A DNA stretch of 64,000 bases from Methylobacterium radiodurans (GTDB taxonomy: Bacteria; Pseudomonadota; Alphaproteobacteria; Rhizobiales; Beijerinckiaceae), in contig NZ_CP029551.1 of the NCBI RefSeq assembly GCF_003173735.1, positions 186,001 through 250,000 of the forward strand. The letters run 5' to 3'. Numbering within the stretch: the stretch's first letter is position 1; every line of letters begins with the position of its first letter. The notes beneath the pieces were generated by a model. It was not told where the DNA came from, made no database searches, and worked only from the letters and a program-made list of their open reading frames with translations. This document shows positions 8,041 through 16,087 of the stretch, one piece after another. The position numbers and the translations under genes were made by a program.

Positions 8041-9204
8041 TCAGCTCGCCCAGACCTCTGCGTAGAGCGCCTCGATCTCGGCCGCGCTCGGCTCGACCGG
8101 GTTGTTGGCGGGCGAGCCGGAGGCCAGCGCCTGGCGCGCCATCAGCGGCGTCAACTCGCGCCAGCGGCCCTGGTCGAGGCCGTAGGCTGCCGGGCTCGGG
8201 ACCTCCAGCTCGGCGTTGAGCGCCCGCAGCTCCGCGATCAGGCGCTCGACGGCGAGCCCGTCGCCCTCCCCTTCCGCCGCCACACCCATGGCGCGGGCGC
8301 AGGCCCCGTAGCGGGCGAGCGCGGCCGGTGCCGAGAAGGCGGTGACGGCCGGAAGCAGCATCGCGTTCGAGAGCCCGTGCGCGACGTGGAAATGCGCGCC
8401 GATCGGCCGGCTCATCCCGTGCACCAGCGCGACCGAGCTGTTCGAGAAGGCGATGCCGGCCTGCGTCGCGCCGACCATCATCGCCTCGCGCGCCGGCCGG
8501 TCGCCGGGATCGGCCCAGACCCGGCGCAGGTTCGGCGCGATCGCCCGCATGGCCGCCAGCGCCATGCCGTCCGAGAACGGGTTGGCGCGCTTCGAGACGT
8601 AGGCCTCGATCGCGTGGGTGAGCGCGTCGATGCCTGTGTCCGCCGTGAGCCGGCGGGGCTTCGTCAGCGTCAGCTCGTAATCGACGAGCGCCGCCACCGG
8701 CAGGTAGGCGAGCCCGATGCACAGCATCTTCTCGTCGGTCTCCGCGTCCGTCACGATGGTGAAGCGCGTCGCCTCCGAGCCGGTACCGGCGGTGGTCGGG
8801 ATCGCGATGATCGGCAGTCCCGGCGCGTCCTGGAGGTGGGGAGCCTTGTAGGCGCGCATGGCGCCGCCGAACCGGGCCAGCACCGCCACGGCCTTGGCCG
8901 TGTCCATCGGGCTGCCGCCGCCGAAGCCCACCACGCAGTCGTGGTCACCGGCTTGGAGCGCGGCGAGCGCCGCATCGACCGAGGCGACGGTCGGGTCCGG
9001 CACCGTGTCGCTGAACACGGCGGCCTCGAGCCCCGCGCCCCGCAGGCCCGCGACCAGCGCCTCGACCCGCCCGCTGCGGGCGAGATAGGGGTCGGTGACG
9101 ATGAAGGGGCGGCTCAGGCCGAGCTGCGCCAGCACCTCCGGCAGCAGCGCCGAGGCCCCGGCGCCGATCCGCATCAGGCGCGGCAGAGCGATCGCGTGGG
9201 CCAT
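8041..9204 (-). CDS. Iron-containing alcohol dehydrogenase
   Basis: The 387-residue protein belongs to the group III (Fe-ADH) family. The dinucleotide-binding GFGGGSPMDTAKA lies near residue 95, IPTTAGTGSE follows, and metal-ligand segments are DTGIDALTHAIEAY and HGMSRPIGAHFHVAHG. These enzymes oxidise alcohols or reduce aldehydes and ketoacids with NAD(P). The exact substrate is unknown. The start at 9204 follows CCTGGAGGAACC, a strong ribosome site. It is the second gene after the LysR regulator on the minus strand (58-bp gap), so the two may be co-transcribed. Confidence 0.88.
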   Translation of the reverse strand: MAHAIALPRLMRIGAGASALLPEVLAQLGLSRPFIVTDPYLARSGRVEALVAGLRGAGLEAAVFSDTVPDPTVASVDAALAALQAGDHDCVVGFGGGSPMDTAKAVAVLARFGGAMRAYKAPHLQDAPGLPIIAIPTTAGTGSEATRFTIVTDAETDEKMLCIGLAYLPVAALVDYELTLTKPRRLTADTGIDALTHAIEAYVSKRANPFSDGMALAAMRAIAPNLRRVWADPGDRPAREAMMVGATQAGIAFSNSSVALVHGMSRPIGAHFHVAHGLSNAMLLPAVTAFSAPAALARYGACARAMGVAAEGEGDGLAVERLIAELRALNAELEVPSPAAYGLDQGRWRELTPLMARQALASGSPANNPVEPSAAEIEALYAEVWAS

Positions 9205-9262
9205 GGTTCCTCCAGGGTGCGCCGCCCGTGTCCGGCGGCCTCTTCGTTGATCGGCGGCGACG

Positions 9263-10177
9263 CTAGACCGCGCCCGCGCCGGAGAACAGCCCCTGGGCCG
9301 CCTCGACCTCGCGGGCGATGAAGGCCGCGACCGCGCGGATGTGGGGCGCCTTCCGGTTGTCCTCATGGATGTGCATGTGGAAGGCGCGGGAGAGGGCGAG
9401 CGCGTCCGGCAGTACCGGCACCAGACCCGGATAGGTCGCGGCGATGAAGGCCGGCAGGATGCAGAGCCCCGCGCCCGCGAGCGTCGCGTGGACCTGGGCC
9501 AGCAGGTTGGTGCTGCGGATCTGCGCCACCGTCTCCGGGCCGACCACGCTGAGGTAATTCAGTTCGCGCGCGAACAGCATGTCCTCGATGTAGCCGACGA
9601 AGGGGTGGCGCCCGAGATCGGCGACCGCCCGGATCGGCTCGGCCGCCGCGAGGTAGCTCGGCGCGGCGTAGACGCAGAGGCGGTAATCGGTGAGGCGCCG
9701 CGTCACCACCCGGGCCTGCTGCGGGCTTGACAGGCTGATCACGATGTCGGCCTCGCGCTTCGAGAGGCTGAAGATCCGGGCGGTGGCCAGGATCTCGATC
9801 TCCAGGTCCGGGTGCTGGCGGGTCAGCCGGTGGGCGCGAGGCGCCAGGAACACGCTGCCGAACCCGTCCGGCGCGCCGACCCGCACCGTGCCCGAGACCG
9901 TACGTCCCGCCTTCGGCGCGGCGCTGGCCGACAGGAAGGCGCTCTCCATCGCCTCGGCCGTCGCGAGAAGCCCTTCGCCCACCTCGGTCAGCGCGTAGCC
10001 GAGATTGCTCCGGTGGAACAGCGAGCGGTCGAGCCCCTCCTCAAGGGCCTGGATGCGGCGGGCGACGGTTGTGTGCTCGGTCCCCGTCAGCTGCGCGGCG
10101 GCCGTCAGCGTGCCGGTGCGCGCCACCGCCAGGAAGAAGCGCAGGTCGTCCCAGTTGGCCCCCGCCCGCTTCCGCAC
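9263..10177 (-). CDS. LysR-family transcriptional regulator
   Basis: The 304-residue protein has an N-terminal winged HTH (LRFFLAVARTGTLTAAAQL then VARRIQALEEGLDRSLFHR, residues about 10-65). A periplasmic-binding-like effector domain follows (about 95-295). It is divergent from mmsA, with a 142-bp shared control region holding a TTGTGC-N6-GCACAA palindrome. It probably regulates itself, mmsA and possibly the downstream alcohol dehydrogenase. The effector could be a branched-chain amino acid intermediate, but this is inference from position only. Confidence 0.85.
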   Translation of the reverse strand: MRKRAGANWDDLRFFLAVARTGTLTAAAQLTGTEHTTVARRIQALEEGLDRSLFHRSNLGYALTEVGEGLLATAEAMESAFLSASAAPKAGRTVSGTVRVGAPDGFGSVFLAPRAHRLTRQHPDLEIEILATARIFSLSKREADIVISLSSPQQARVVTRRLTDYRLCVYAAPSYLAAAEPIRAVADLGRHPFVGYIEDMLFARELNYLSVVGPETVAQIRSTNLLAQVHATLAGAGLCILPAFIAATYPGLVPVLPDALALSRAFHMHIHEDNRKAPHIRAVAAFIAREVEAAQGLFSGAGAV

Positions 10178-10212
10178 GACCGCCTCTCCCCTACCGCGCC
10201 TCTTCCCTTACA

Positions 10213-10230
10213 TTGTGCGAGAATGCACAA
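10213..10230. promoter_or_regulatory. Palindromic operator candidate between lysR and mmsA
   Basis: TTGTGC at 10213-10218 and GCACAA at 10225-10230 are perfect inverted arms around GAGAAT. The site lies 36 bases from the regulator start and about 90 bases before mmsA. LysR-type proteins bind interrupted dyads in just such divergent regions, so this is the best candidate operator. The assignment is by position and symmetry. Confidence 0.5.
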
Positions 10231-10319
10231 CGGCTGCGAGCGCGTCCAACTTTATCGCCCAAGGCGGGCTGGTAGGCTGCGCGCCAACAAACGAGGAAAC
10301 GACCACGGGAGGAGCGCGC

Positions 10320-11816
10320 ATGCGCACCATCGGGCATTACATCGACGGCCGGATCGTCCAGGGCGAGAGCGGGCGCTTCGCCGACGTGTTCCACCCCTCG
10401 ACCGGCGAGGTCCAGGCCAAGGTCGCGCTGGCGAGCCGGGCCGAGATGCGCCGCGCCGTCCAGAGCGCGGCCGCCGCGCAAGGCGCCTGGGCCGCCCAGA
10501 ACCCGCAGAAGCGCGCCCGCGTGATGATGCGCTTCCTCGAACTGATCCGCGGCTACAACCAGGAACTCGCCGAGCTCTTGGCCTCCGAGCACGGCAAGAC
10601 GGTGCCGGACGCCAAGGGCGACATCCAGCGCGGCGTCGAGGTGGTGGAGTTCGCCTGCGGCATCCCGCACCTGCTCAAGGGCGAGTACACCGAGAGCGCC
10701 GGCACCGGCATCGACGTCTACTCCCTGCGCCAGCCCCTCGGCGTGGTGGCGGGCATCACGCCCTTCAACTTCCCGGCGATGATCCCGCTCTGGAAATGCG
10801 CCCCGGCCATCGCCTGCGGCAACAGCTTCATCCTGAAGCCCTCCGAGCGCGACCCGAGCGTGCCGCTGCGCATCGCCGAGATCTTCTCCGAGGCCGGCCT
10901 GCCGCCGGGCGTGCTCAACGTGGTCAACGGCGACAAGGAGGCGGTCGACGCGATCCTCGACGACGAGGACATCCGGGCGGTGGGCTTCGTCGGCTCCTCG
11001 TCGATCGCCGAGTACATCTACGTGCGCGCCGCGCAGACCGGCAAGCGCGCCCAGTGCTTCGGCGGCGCCAAGAACCACATGATCGTCATGCCGGACGCCA
11101 ACCTCGACCAAGCGGTCGATGCGCTGATCGGCGCCGGCTACGGCTCGGCCGGCGAGCGCTGCATGGCGATCTCGGTGGCGGTGCCGGTGGGCGAGCGGAC
11201 CGCCGACGCGCTGATGGAGCGGCTGATCCCCCGCGTCGAGAGCCTGAAGATCGGCCCGTCGCACGACGAGAGCGCCGATTACGGCCCGCTCGTCACGCGC
11301 GACGCCGTCGAGAAGGTGAAGGGCTACATCGAGACCGGCGTGCGCGAGGGCGCGAAGCTCGCCGTCGATGGCCGCGGCTTCAAGCTCCAGGGTTACGAGA
11401 ACGGCTTCTATCTCGGCGGCTCGCTGTTCGACCGTGTCACCCCCGACATGACGATCTACAAGGAGGAGATCTTCGGGCCGGTGCTCTCGGTCGTCCGCGC
11501 GCAGAGCTACGAGGAGGCGCTGGCGCTGCCCTCGACGCACCAGTACGGCAACGGCGTCGCAATCTTCACCCAGGACGGCGACGCGGCGCGCGACTTCACC
11601 GCCCGGGTCAATGTCGGCATGGTCGGCGTCAACGTGCCGATCCCGGTTCCGATCGCCTACCACACCTTCGGCGGCTGGAAGCGTTCGGGCTTCGGCGACC
11701 TCAACCAGCACGGCCCGGACTCGGTCCGCTTCTACACCAAGACCAAGACCGTGACACAGCGCTGGCCCTCCGGCATCAAGAGCGGCGCCGAGTTCTCGAT
11801 CCCGACGATGCGCTGA
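10320..11816 (+). CDS. mmsA: Methylmalonate-semialdehyde dehydrogenase (CoA-acylating)
   Basis: MmsA converts methylmalonate semialdehyde to propionyl-CoA with NAD and CoA, the late step of valine (and thymine) breakdown. The 498-residue protein has GVVAGITPFNFPAMIPLW near residue 140, FVGSSSIAEYIY near 225 and the catalytic-cysteine motif GSAGERCMAIS near 280, all typical of the CoA-dependent MmsA clade. The ATG follows GGGAGGAGCGCGC. The open frame upstream is not conserved in style and was excluded. It heads the valine cluster and is divergent from the LysR gene. A GC-rich inverted repeat lies between it and the next gene. Confidence 0.93.
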   Translation: MRTIGHYIDGRIVQGESGRFADVFHPSTGEVQAKVALASRAEMRRAVQSAAAAQGAWAAQNPQKRARVMMRFLELIRGYNQELAELLASEHGKTVPDAKGDIQRGVEVVEFACGIPHLLKGEYTESAGTGIDVYSLRQPLGVVAGITPFNFPAMIPLWKCAPAIACGNSFILKPSERDPSVPLRIAEIFSEAGLPPGVLNVVNGDKEAVDAILDDEDIRAVGFVGSSSIAEYIYVRAAQTGKRAQCFGGAKNHMIVMPDANLDQAVDALIGAGYGSAGERCMAISVAVPVGERTADALMERLIPRVESLKIGPSHDESADYGPLVTRDAVEKVKGYIETGVREGAKLAVDGRGFKLQGYENGFYLGGSLFDRVTPDMTIYKEEIFGPVLSVVRAQSYEEALALPSTHQYGNGVAIFTQDGDAARDFTARVNVGMVGVNVPIPVPIAYHTFGGWKRSGFGDLNQHGPDSVRFYTKTKTVTQRWPSGIKSGAEFSIPTMR

Positions 11817-11823
11817 CCGACAT

Positions 11824-12013
11824 CACCCTCCCCCCTCTACGGGGGAGGGTGCCGAGCGAAGCGAGACGGTCGGGACGAAGTACCGCAGAGAGGGGACGGC
11901 GCTTCAGGTATAGGCGCGGCCTTCATGAAGGGCGCAGCCCGATCCGGCACCGCTCACCCCTCTCCCGACCCGGCCTGACGGCCGGCCACCCTCCCCCGCA
12001 GAGGGGGAGGGAG
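11824..12013. repeat. GC-rich intergenic repeat, two inverted units
   Basis: Two similar units face each other between mmsA and the acyl-CoA dehydrogenase gene. The first has ACCCTCCCCC (11825-11834) and GGGGGAGGGT (11841-11850) as a hairpin, followed by a GTGCCGAGCGAAGCGAGACGG-type segment. The second, on the other strand, has CCCTCCCCC (11989-11997) and GGGGGAGGG (12003-12011) followed by a GGTCGGGAGAGGGG segment. This is the arrangement of REP/BIME-like elements. It separates genes that otherwise form one catabolic unit and could stabilise or attenuate the mRNA. Confidence 0.6.
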
Positions 12014-12045
12014 CGTTGCGGACGATGGAATGAGGGCCTTCCCCG

Positions 12046-13188
12046 ATGACGTTCGGCCTCACCGAAGACCAAGTCGCGATCCGCGAGATGGCCGCCGGCT
12101 TCGCGGCCGAGCACATCGCCCCGCACGCCCTCGACTGGGACGAGCGCAAGCATTTCCCCGTCGAGACCCTGCGGGCGGCGGCGGCGCTGGGCATGGCGGC
12201 GATCACCGTGCGGGAGGATGTCGGCGGCTCCGGCCTGACCCGCACCGACGCCGCCATCATCTTCGAGGCGCTCGGCGCGGCCTGCCCCACGGTGGCGGCC
12301 TTCCTGTCGATCCACAATCTCACGGCCGTCATCGTCGACCGCTTCGGCAGCGCGGCGCAGCGGGAGGCTTGGCTGCCCGGCCTCGCCACGATGGAGCGGA
12401 TCGCGAGCTACTGCCTGACCGAGCCGGGCTCGGGGTCGGACGCAGCGGCGCTCCGCACCCGCGCCGAGCGGGACGGCGACCACTACGTCATCACCGGCGA
12501 GAAGCAGTTCATCTCGGGTGCCGGGGCGAGCGACCTCTACCTCGTCATGGCCCGTACCGGAGGGCCGGGCCCGAACGGTGTCTCGGCGATCCTCGTGGAG
12601 AAGGATGCGCCCGGCCTCTCCTTCGGGGCGAACGAGCGCAAGATGGGCTGGAACGCCCAGCCGACCCGGGCGGTGCGCCTCGATGGCGTGCGGGTGCCCG
12701 TGGCGAACCGCGTCGGCGACGAGGGCCAGGGCTTCAAGATCGCGCTCGCGGGCCTCGACGGTGGCAGGCTCAACATCGCAGCCTGCGCGCTCGGCGGGGC
12801 GCAGGGCGCCCTCGACCGGACGCTTGCCTACATGGCGGACCGGCGCGCCTTCGGCACCCGGCTCGCCGACATGCAGGCCCTGCAGTTCCGCGTCGCCGAC
12901 ATGGCGACCGACCTGGAGGTCTCGCGCGCCTTCCTGCGCCACGCGGCCGCCGCGCTCGATGCGGGCGCCCCGGAGGCGACCTCGCTCTGTGCCATGGCCA
13001 AGCGCCACGTCACCGACGCCGCCTTCCGGGTCGCCAACGAGGCGCTGCAGCTCCACGGCGGCTACGGCTACCTCGCCGAGTACGGCATCGAGAAGATCGT
13101 CCGCGACCTGCGCGTGCACCAGATCCTGGAGGGCACCAACGAAATCATGCGGATGATCATCGCCCGCCAGCTCGTCGGGAGCCGCTGA
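12046..13188 (+). CDS. Acyl-CoA dehydrogenase (isobutyryl-CoA dehydrogenase type)
   Basis: The 380-residue FAD enzyme has the standard acyl-CoA dehydrogenase layout. SYCLTEPGSGSDAAALRT lies near residue 125, GEKQFISGAGASDLY near 150, the QLHGGYGYLAEY segment near 335 and the catalytic glutamate in ILEGTNEIMRMI near the C-terminus. In this cluster its expected reaction is isobutyryl-CoA to methacrylyl-CoA in valine catabolism, with electrons passed to ETF. The sequence alone cannot exclude short branched substrates in general. Its stop overlaps the ATG of the next gene by one base (TGATG), so the two are translationally coupled. Confidence 0.9.
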   Translation: MTFGLTEDQVAIREMAAGFAAEHIAPHALDWDERKHFPVETLRAAAALGMAAITVREDVGGSGLTRTDAAIIFEALGAACPTVAAFLSIHNLTAVIVDRFGSAAQREAWLPGLATMERIASYCLTEPGSGSDAAALRTRAERDGDHYVITGEKQFISGAGASDLYLVMARTGGPGPNGVSAILVEKDAPGLSFGANERKMGWNAQPTRAVRLDGVRVPVANRVGDEGQGFKIALAGLDGGRLNIAACALGGAQGALDRTLAYMADRRAFGTRLADMQALQFRVADMATDLEVSRAFLRHAAAALDAGAPEATSLCAMAKRHVTDAAFRVANEALQLHGGYGYLAEYGIEKIVRDLRVHQILEGTNEIMRMIIARQLVGSR

Positions 13189-14225
13189 TGGGCGACGTTC
13201 TCATCGAGAGCACGGGCCGCCTCGGCCGCATCCGCCTGAACCGCCCGCGGGCGCTGAACGCCCTCACGCACGGCATGGTCGGCGAGATCGACGCGGCGCT
13301 CGACCGCTTCGCCGTCGATCCCGGCATCGCCGCGGTGCTGCTCACCGGCGAGGGCGAGCGCGGCCTCTGCGCGGGCGGCGACATCCGCTCGCTCTACGAG
13401 GGCGACCTCGCCTTCGCGGACGGTTTCTGGCGGGACGAGTACCGACTCGATTCGCGGATAGCGGCGTACGAAAAACCATTCGTCGCCGTGATGGACGGCC
13501 TGACCATGGGCGGCGGCGTCGGGCTCTCGGGCCACGCCCGCCACCGCATCGTCACCGAGCGCTCCCGCGTCGCGATGCCCGAGACAGGCATCGGCTACCT
13601 GCCGGATGTCGGCGCCACCTGGCTCCTGCCCCGCGCGCCCGGCGAGACCGGGACCTATCTGGGCCTCACCGGCGCGCCGATGGACGCGGCCGACGCGATC
13701 GATGCGGGCTTCGCCGACGCGATGGTGCCCGTGGACGCACTGCCCCGCCTCGTCGCCGCGCTCGCGGAATTGCCCGAGGAGGCGGACGCGGAGGATGTCG
13801 CGGTGGCGATCCGGGCGCTCGCGCGGGATCCGGGGCCCGGCACGCTCCGCGCGCACCGCGCGGTGATCGACCGCTGCTTCGCCTTCGACATGATGGACGA
13901 GATCCTCGCCGCCCTCGAGGCGGACGGCTCGGACTTCGCGATGGAGACGTGCGCGACGCTTCTCGAGAAATCGCCCGCGAGCCTCGTCCTCACCCTCTGC
14001 CTGCTGCGCCGCGGCCGCACGGCGCGGTCGCTGGAGGATTGCCTGGAGCGCGAGTTCCACGCCTCGCTGGCCGTGCTGGCGGAGGGCGATTTCCGCGAGG
14101 GCGTGCGCGCCGCCGTGATCGACAAGGACCGGAACCCGCGCTGGAACCCGGCGACGCTGGAGGCGGTCGATCCGGCCAAGATCGCCGGGTGGTTGGAGCC
14201 GCGGGCGGCACCGGTATTCCCGTAA
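13188..14225 (+). CDS. 3-hydroxyisobutyryl-CoA hydrolase (crotonase family)
   Basis: At 345 residues this matches 3-hydroxyisobutyryl-CoA hydrolase better than plain enoyl-CoA hydratases (about 260). Crotonase features are visible: LNRPRALNALTHGM, the oxyanion-hole segments GLCAGGDIRSLYEG and MDGLTMGGGVGLSGHARHR, and AMPETGIGYLPDVGATWLLPR. The extended C-terminal helices are typical of the hydrolase. It would release 3-hydroxyisobutyrate from its CoA ester in valine degradation, which suits the next gene, mmsB. The start overlaps the previous stop. Confidence 0.9.
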   Translation: MGDVLIESTGRLGRIRLNRPRALNALTHGMVGEIDAALDRFAVDPGIAAVLLTGEGERGLCAGGDIRSLYEGDLAFADGFWRDEYRLDSRIAAYEKPFVAVMDGLTMGGGVGLSGHARHRIVTERSRVAMPETGIGYLPDVGATWLLPRAPGETGTYLGLTGAPMDAADAIDAGFADAMVPVDALPRLVAALAELPEEADAEDVAVAIRALARDPGPGTLRAHRAVIDRCFAFDMMDEILAALEADGSDFAMETCATLLEKSPASLVLTLCLLRRGRTARSLEDCLEREFHASLAVLAEGDFREGVRAAVIDKDRNPRWNPATLEAVDPAKIAGWLEPRAAPVFP

Positions 14226-14230
14226 GGCGC

Positions 14231-14314
14231 GCGATTCCCTCTCCCCTCTGCGGAGGCGGGAAGCGGCGCAGGTTCGAAGGGCGGGACCTAGCCTGCCGAC
14301 AAGAGGGGAGGAGC
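14231..14314. repeat. Degenerate copy of the GC-rich intergenic repeat
   Basis: The gap between the hydrolase and mmsB starts with CCCTCTCCCCTCTGCGG and ends with AGAGGGGAGGAG, imperfect inverted arms like those of the 11.8-kb element. Its right arm includes GGGGAGGAG, which doubles as the ribosome-binding site of mmsB. I regard it as a decayed relative of the element, with modest certainty. Confidence 0.35.
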
Positions 14315-14316
14315 GC

Positions 14317-15219
14317 GTGGCGCAGACCATCGGGTTCATCGGGCTCGGCAACATGGGCGGGCCGATGGCGGCCAACCTCGTAGCGGCCGGGCACCGGGTG
14401 CTGGGCTTCGACCTCGCGCCGTCCTCTCTGGAGGCGGCGCGCGCGGCCGGCGTCACGGTCCTGGGCTCGGCCGCGGAGGCCGCGCAGGGCGTGGACACGG
14501 TCGTCACGATGCTGCCGGCCGGGCGGCACGTGGTGGAGGTCTGGAGCGCGCTCTGCGAGAGCGTGCCGGCGGGCACGCTGCTGATCGATTCGTCCACCGT
14601 CGATGTCGAGAGCGCGCGTCGCGCCCACGCGCTGGCCGAGGCGCGCGGCTGCCCCTCGATCGACGCGCCGGTCTCCGGCGGCACCGGCGGCGCCAAGGCC
14701 GGGACGCTCACCTTCATGGCGGGCGGCGCGGCGGAGGCCTTCGCCCGGGCCGAGCCGATCCTCCGGCAGATGGGCAAGGCGGTCTTCCATTGCGGCGCGG
14801 CGGGCGCGGGCCAAGCCGCCAAGATCTGCAACAACATGATCCTCGGCATCTCGATGATCGGCGTCGGCGAGGCCTTCGCGCTGGGGGAGAAGCTCGGGCT
14901 CTCGCATCAGGCCCTGTTCGACGTGGCCTCGGTGTCCTCCGGCCAGTGCTGGTCGCTCACCTCGTACTGCCCGGTGCCCGGCCCGGTCCCGGCCTCGCCG
15001 GCCAACAACGACTACCGTCCGGGCTTCGCCGCCGCCCTGATGCTGAAGGACCTGCGGCTCGCCCAGGCCGCGGCGGCGGCGGCCGGCGCCGCGACCCCGC
15101 TCGGCGCCGAGGCCGCGCAGCTCTACGCCCTGTTCGACGCGCTCGGGCACGGGGGCGAGGACTTTTCCGGCATCATCCGTATGCTGCGCGGGACCAAGGC
15201 GGGAGATGCGGGCCGATGA
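14317..15219 (+). CDS. mmsB: 3-hydroxyisobutyrate dehydrogenase
   Basis: MmsB oxidises 3-hydroxyisobutyrate to methylmalonate semialdehyde with NAD, feeding MmsA. The 300-residue protein has the N-terminal dinucleotide fold ([20 protein letters not shown]), the substrate motif [19 protein letters not shown] near residue 122, and the catalytic lysine in [15 protein letters not shown] near 170. The GTG start at 14317 has GGGGAGGAG just upstream. Its last four bases overlap the ATG of the enoyl-CoA hydratase (ATGA), so the two are coupled. Confidence 0.92.
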   Translation: MAQTIGFIGLGNMGGPMAANLVAAGHRVLGFDLAPSSLEAARAAGVTVLGSAAEAAQGVDTVVTMLPAGRHVVEVWSALCESVPAGTLLIDSSTVDVESARRAHALAEARGCPSIDAPVSGGTGGAKAGTLTFMAGGAAEAFARAEPILRQMGKAVFHCGAAGAGQAAKICNNMILGISMIGVGEAFALGEKLGLSHQALFDVASVSSGQCWSLTSYCPVPGPVPASPANNDYRPGFAAALMLKDLRLAQAAAAAAGAATPLGAEAAQLYALFDALGHGGEDFSGIIRMLRGTKAGDAGR

Positions 15220-15989
15220 GCTACGAGACGATCCTCACCGAGACGCGCGGGCGCGTCCTGCTGCTCACGCTGAACCGCCCGAAGGCGCTCAACGCCATCA
15301 ACCGGCAACTGACGGCAGAGGTCATCGACGCCGTGACCAAGGCCGATGCCGATCCCGAGATCGGCTGCATCGTGATCACCGGCTCCGAGAAGGCTTTCGC
15401 GGCGGGCGCCGACATCAAGGAGATGCAGGCGGCGACCTACGCCGAGATGTACGCGGGCGACCGCTTCGCCGACTGGGAGCGCTTCACCGCGGTACGGACC
15501 CCGATCATCGCCGCGGTCTCGGGCTACGCGCTCGGCGGGGGCTGCGAGCTCGCCATGATGTGCGACTTCATCCTGGCCGCCGACACGGCGCAGTTCGGCC
15601 AGCCCGAGATCAAGCTCGGGGTGATGCCGGGCATCGGCGGCAGCCAGCGCCTGACCCGCTTCGTCGGCAAGTCGAAGGCGATGGAGATGTGCCTGACCGG
15701 GCGCATGATGGATGCGGCCGAGGCCGAGCGCGCGGGGCTGGTCTCGCGGGTGGTGCCGGCCGCCGAGTTGCTCGGCGAGGCGATGCGGGTGGCCGAGATC
15801 GTCGCCGCGATGTCCCTGCCCATCGCGATGATGACCAAGGAGGCGGTCAACCGCGCCTACGAGACCACGCTGACCGAGGGCGTCCGCTTCGAGCGGCGCG
15901 TCTTCCACGCCATGTTCGCCACGCAGGACCAGAAGGAGGGCATGGCCGCCTTCGTGGAGAAGCGGCCGGCCAAGTTCACGCACGGCTGA
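15216..15989 (+). CDS. Enoyl-CoA hydratase
   Basis: The 257-residue crotonase-family enzyme adds water to 2-enoyl-CoA. Here methacrylyl-CoA to 3-hydroxyisobutyryl-CoA is the natural step, completing the pathway between the dehydrogenase and the hydrolase. Seen motifs are [43 protein letters not shown] (first catalytic Glu) and [20 protein letters not shown] (second catalytic Glu). Length is normal. The start overlaps mmsB by 4 bases. It could also act in general fatty-acid or polyhydroxyalkanoate metabolism. Confidence 0.9.
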   Translation: MSYETILTETRGRVLLLTLNRPKALNAINRQLTAEVIDAVTKADADPEIGCIVITGSEKAFAAGADIKEMQAATYAEMYAGDRFADWERFTAVRTPIIAAVSGYALGGGCELAMMCDFILAADTAQFGQPEIKLGVMPGIGGSQRLTRFVGKSKAMEMCLTGRMMDAAEAERAGLVSRVVPAAELLGEAMRVAEIVAAMSLPIAMMTKEAVNRAYETTLTEGVRFERRVFHAMFATQDQKEGMAAFVEKRPAKFTHG

Positions 15990-16087
15990 TCGTCCGAGGA
16001 TGATCACGCGCGGGTGACCGCACACGGGCGACGGGCCGTTCCGGCCGCAAGAAGCGCCTCGACACAACGCCTTGGGAGATTGCGCCG

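Noticed and set aside
9812..12049. 745-codon frame through lysR and mmsA
   Set aside because: Out of frame with MmsA and LysR, both confidently identified; composition typical of a shadow.
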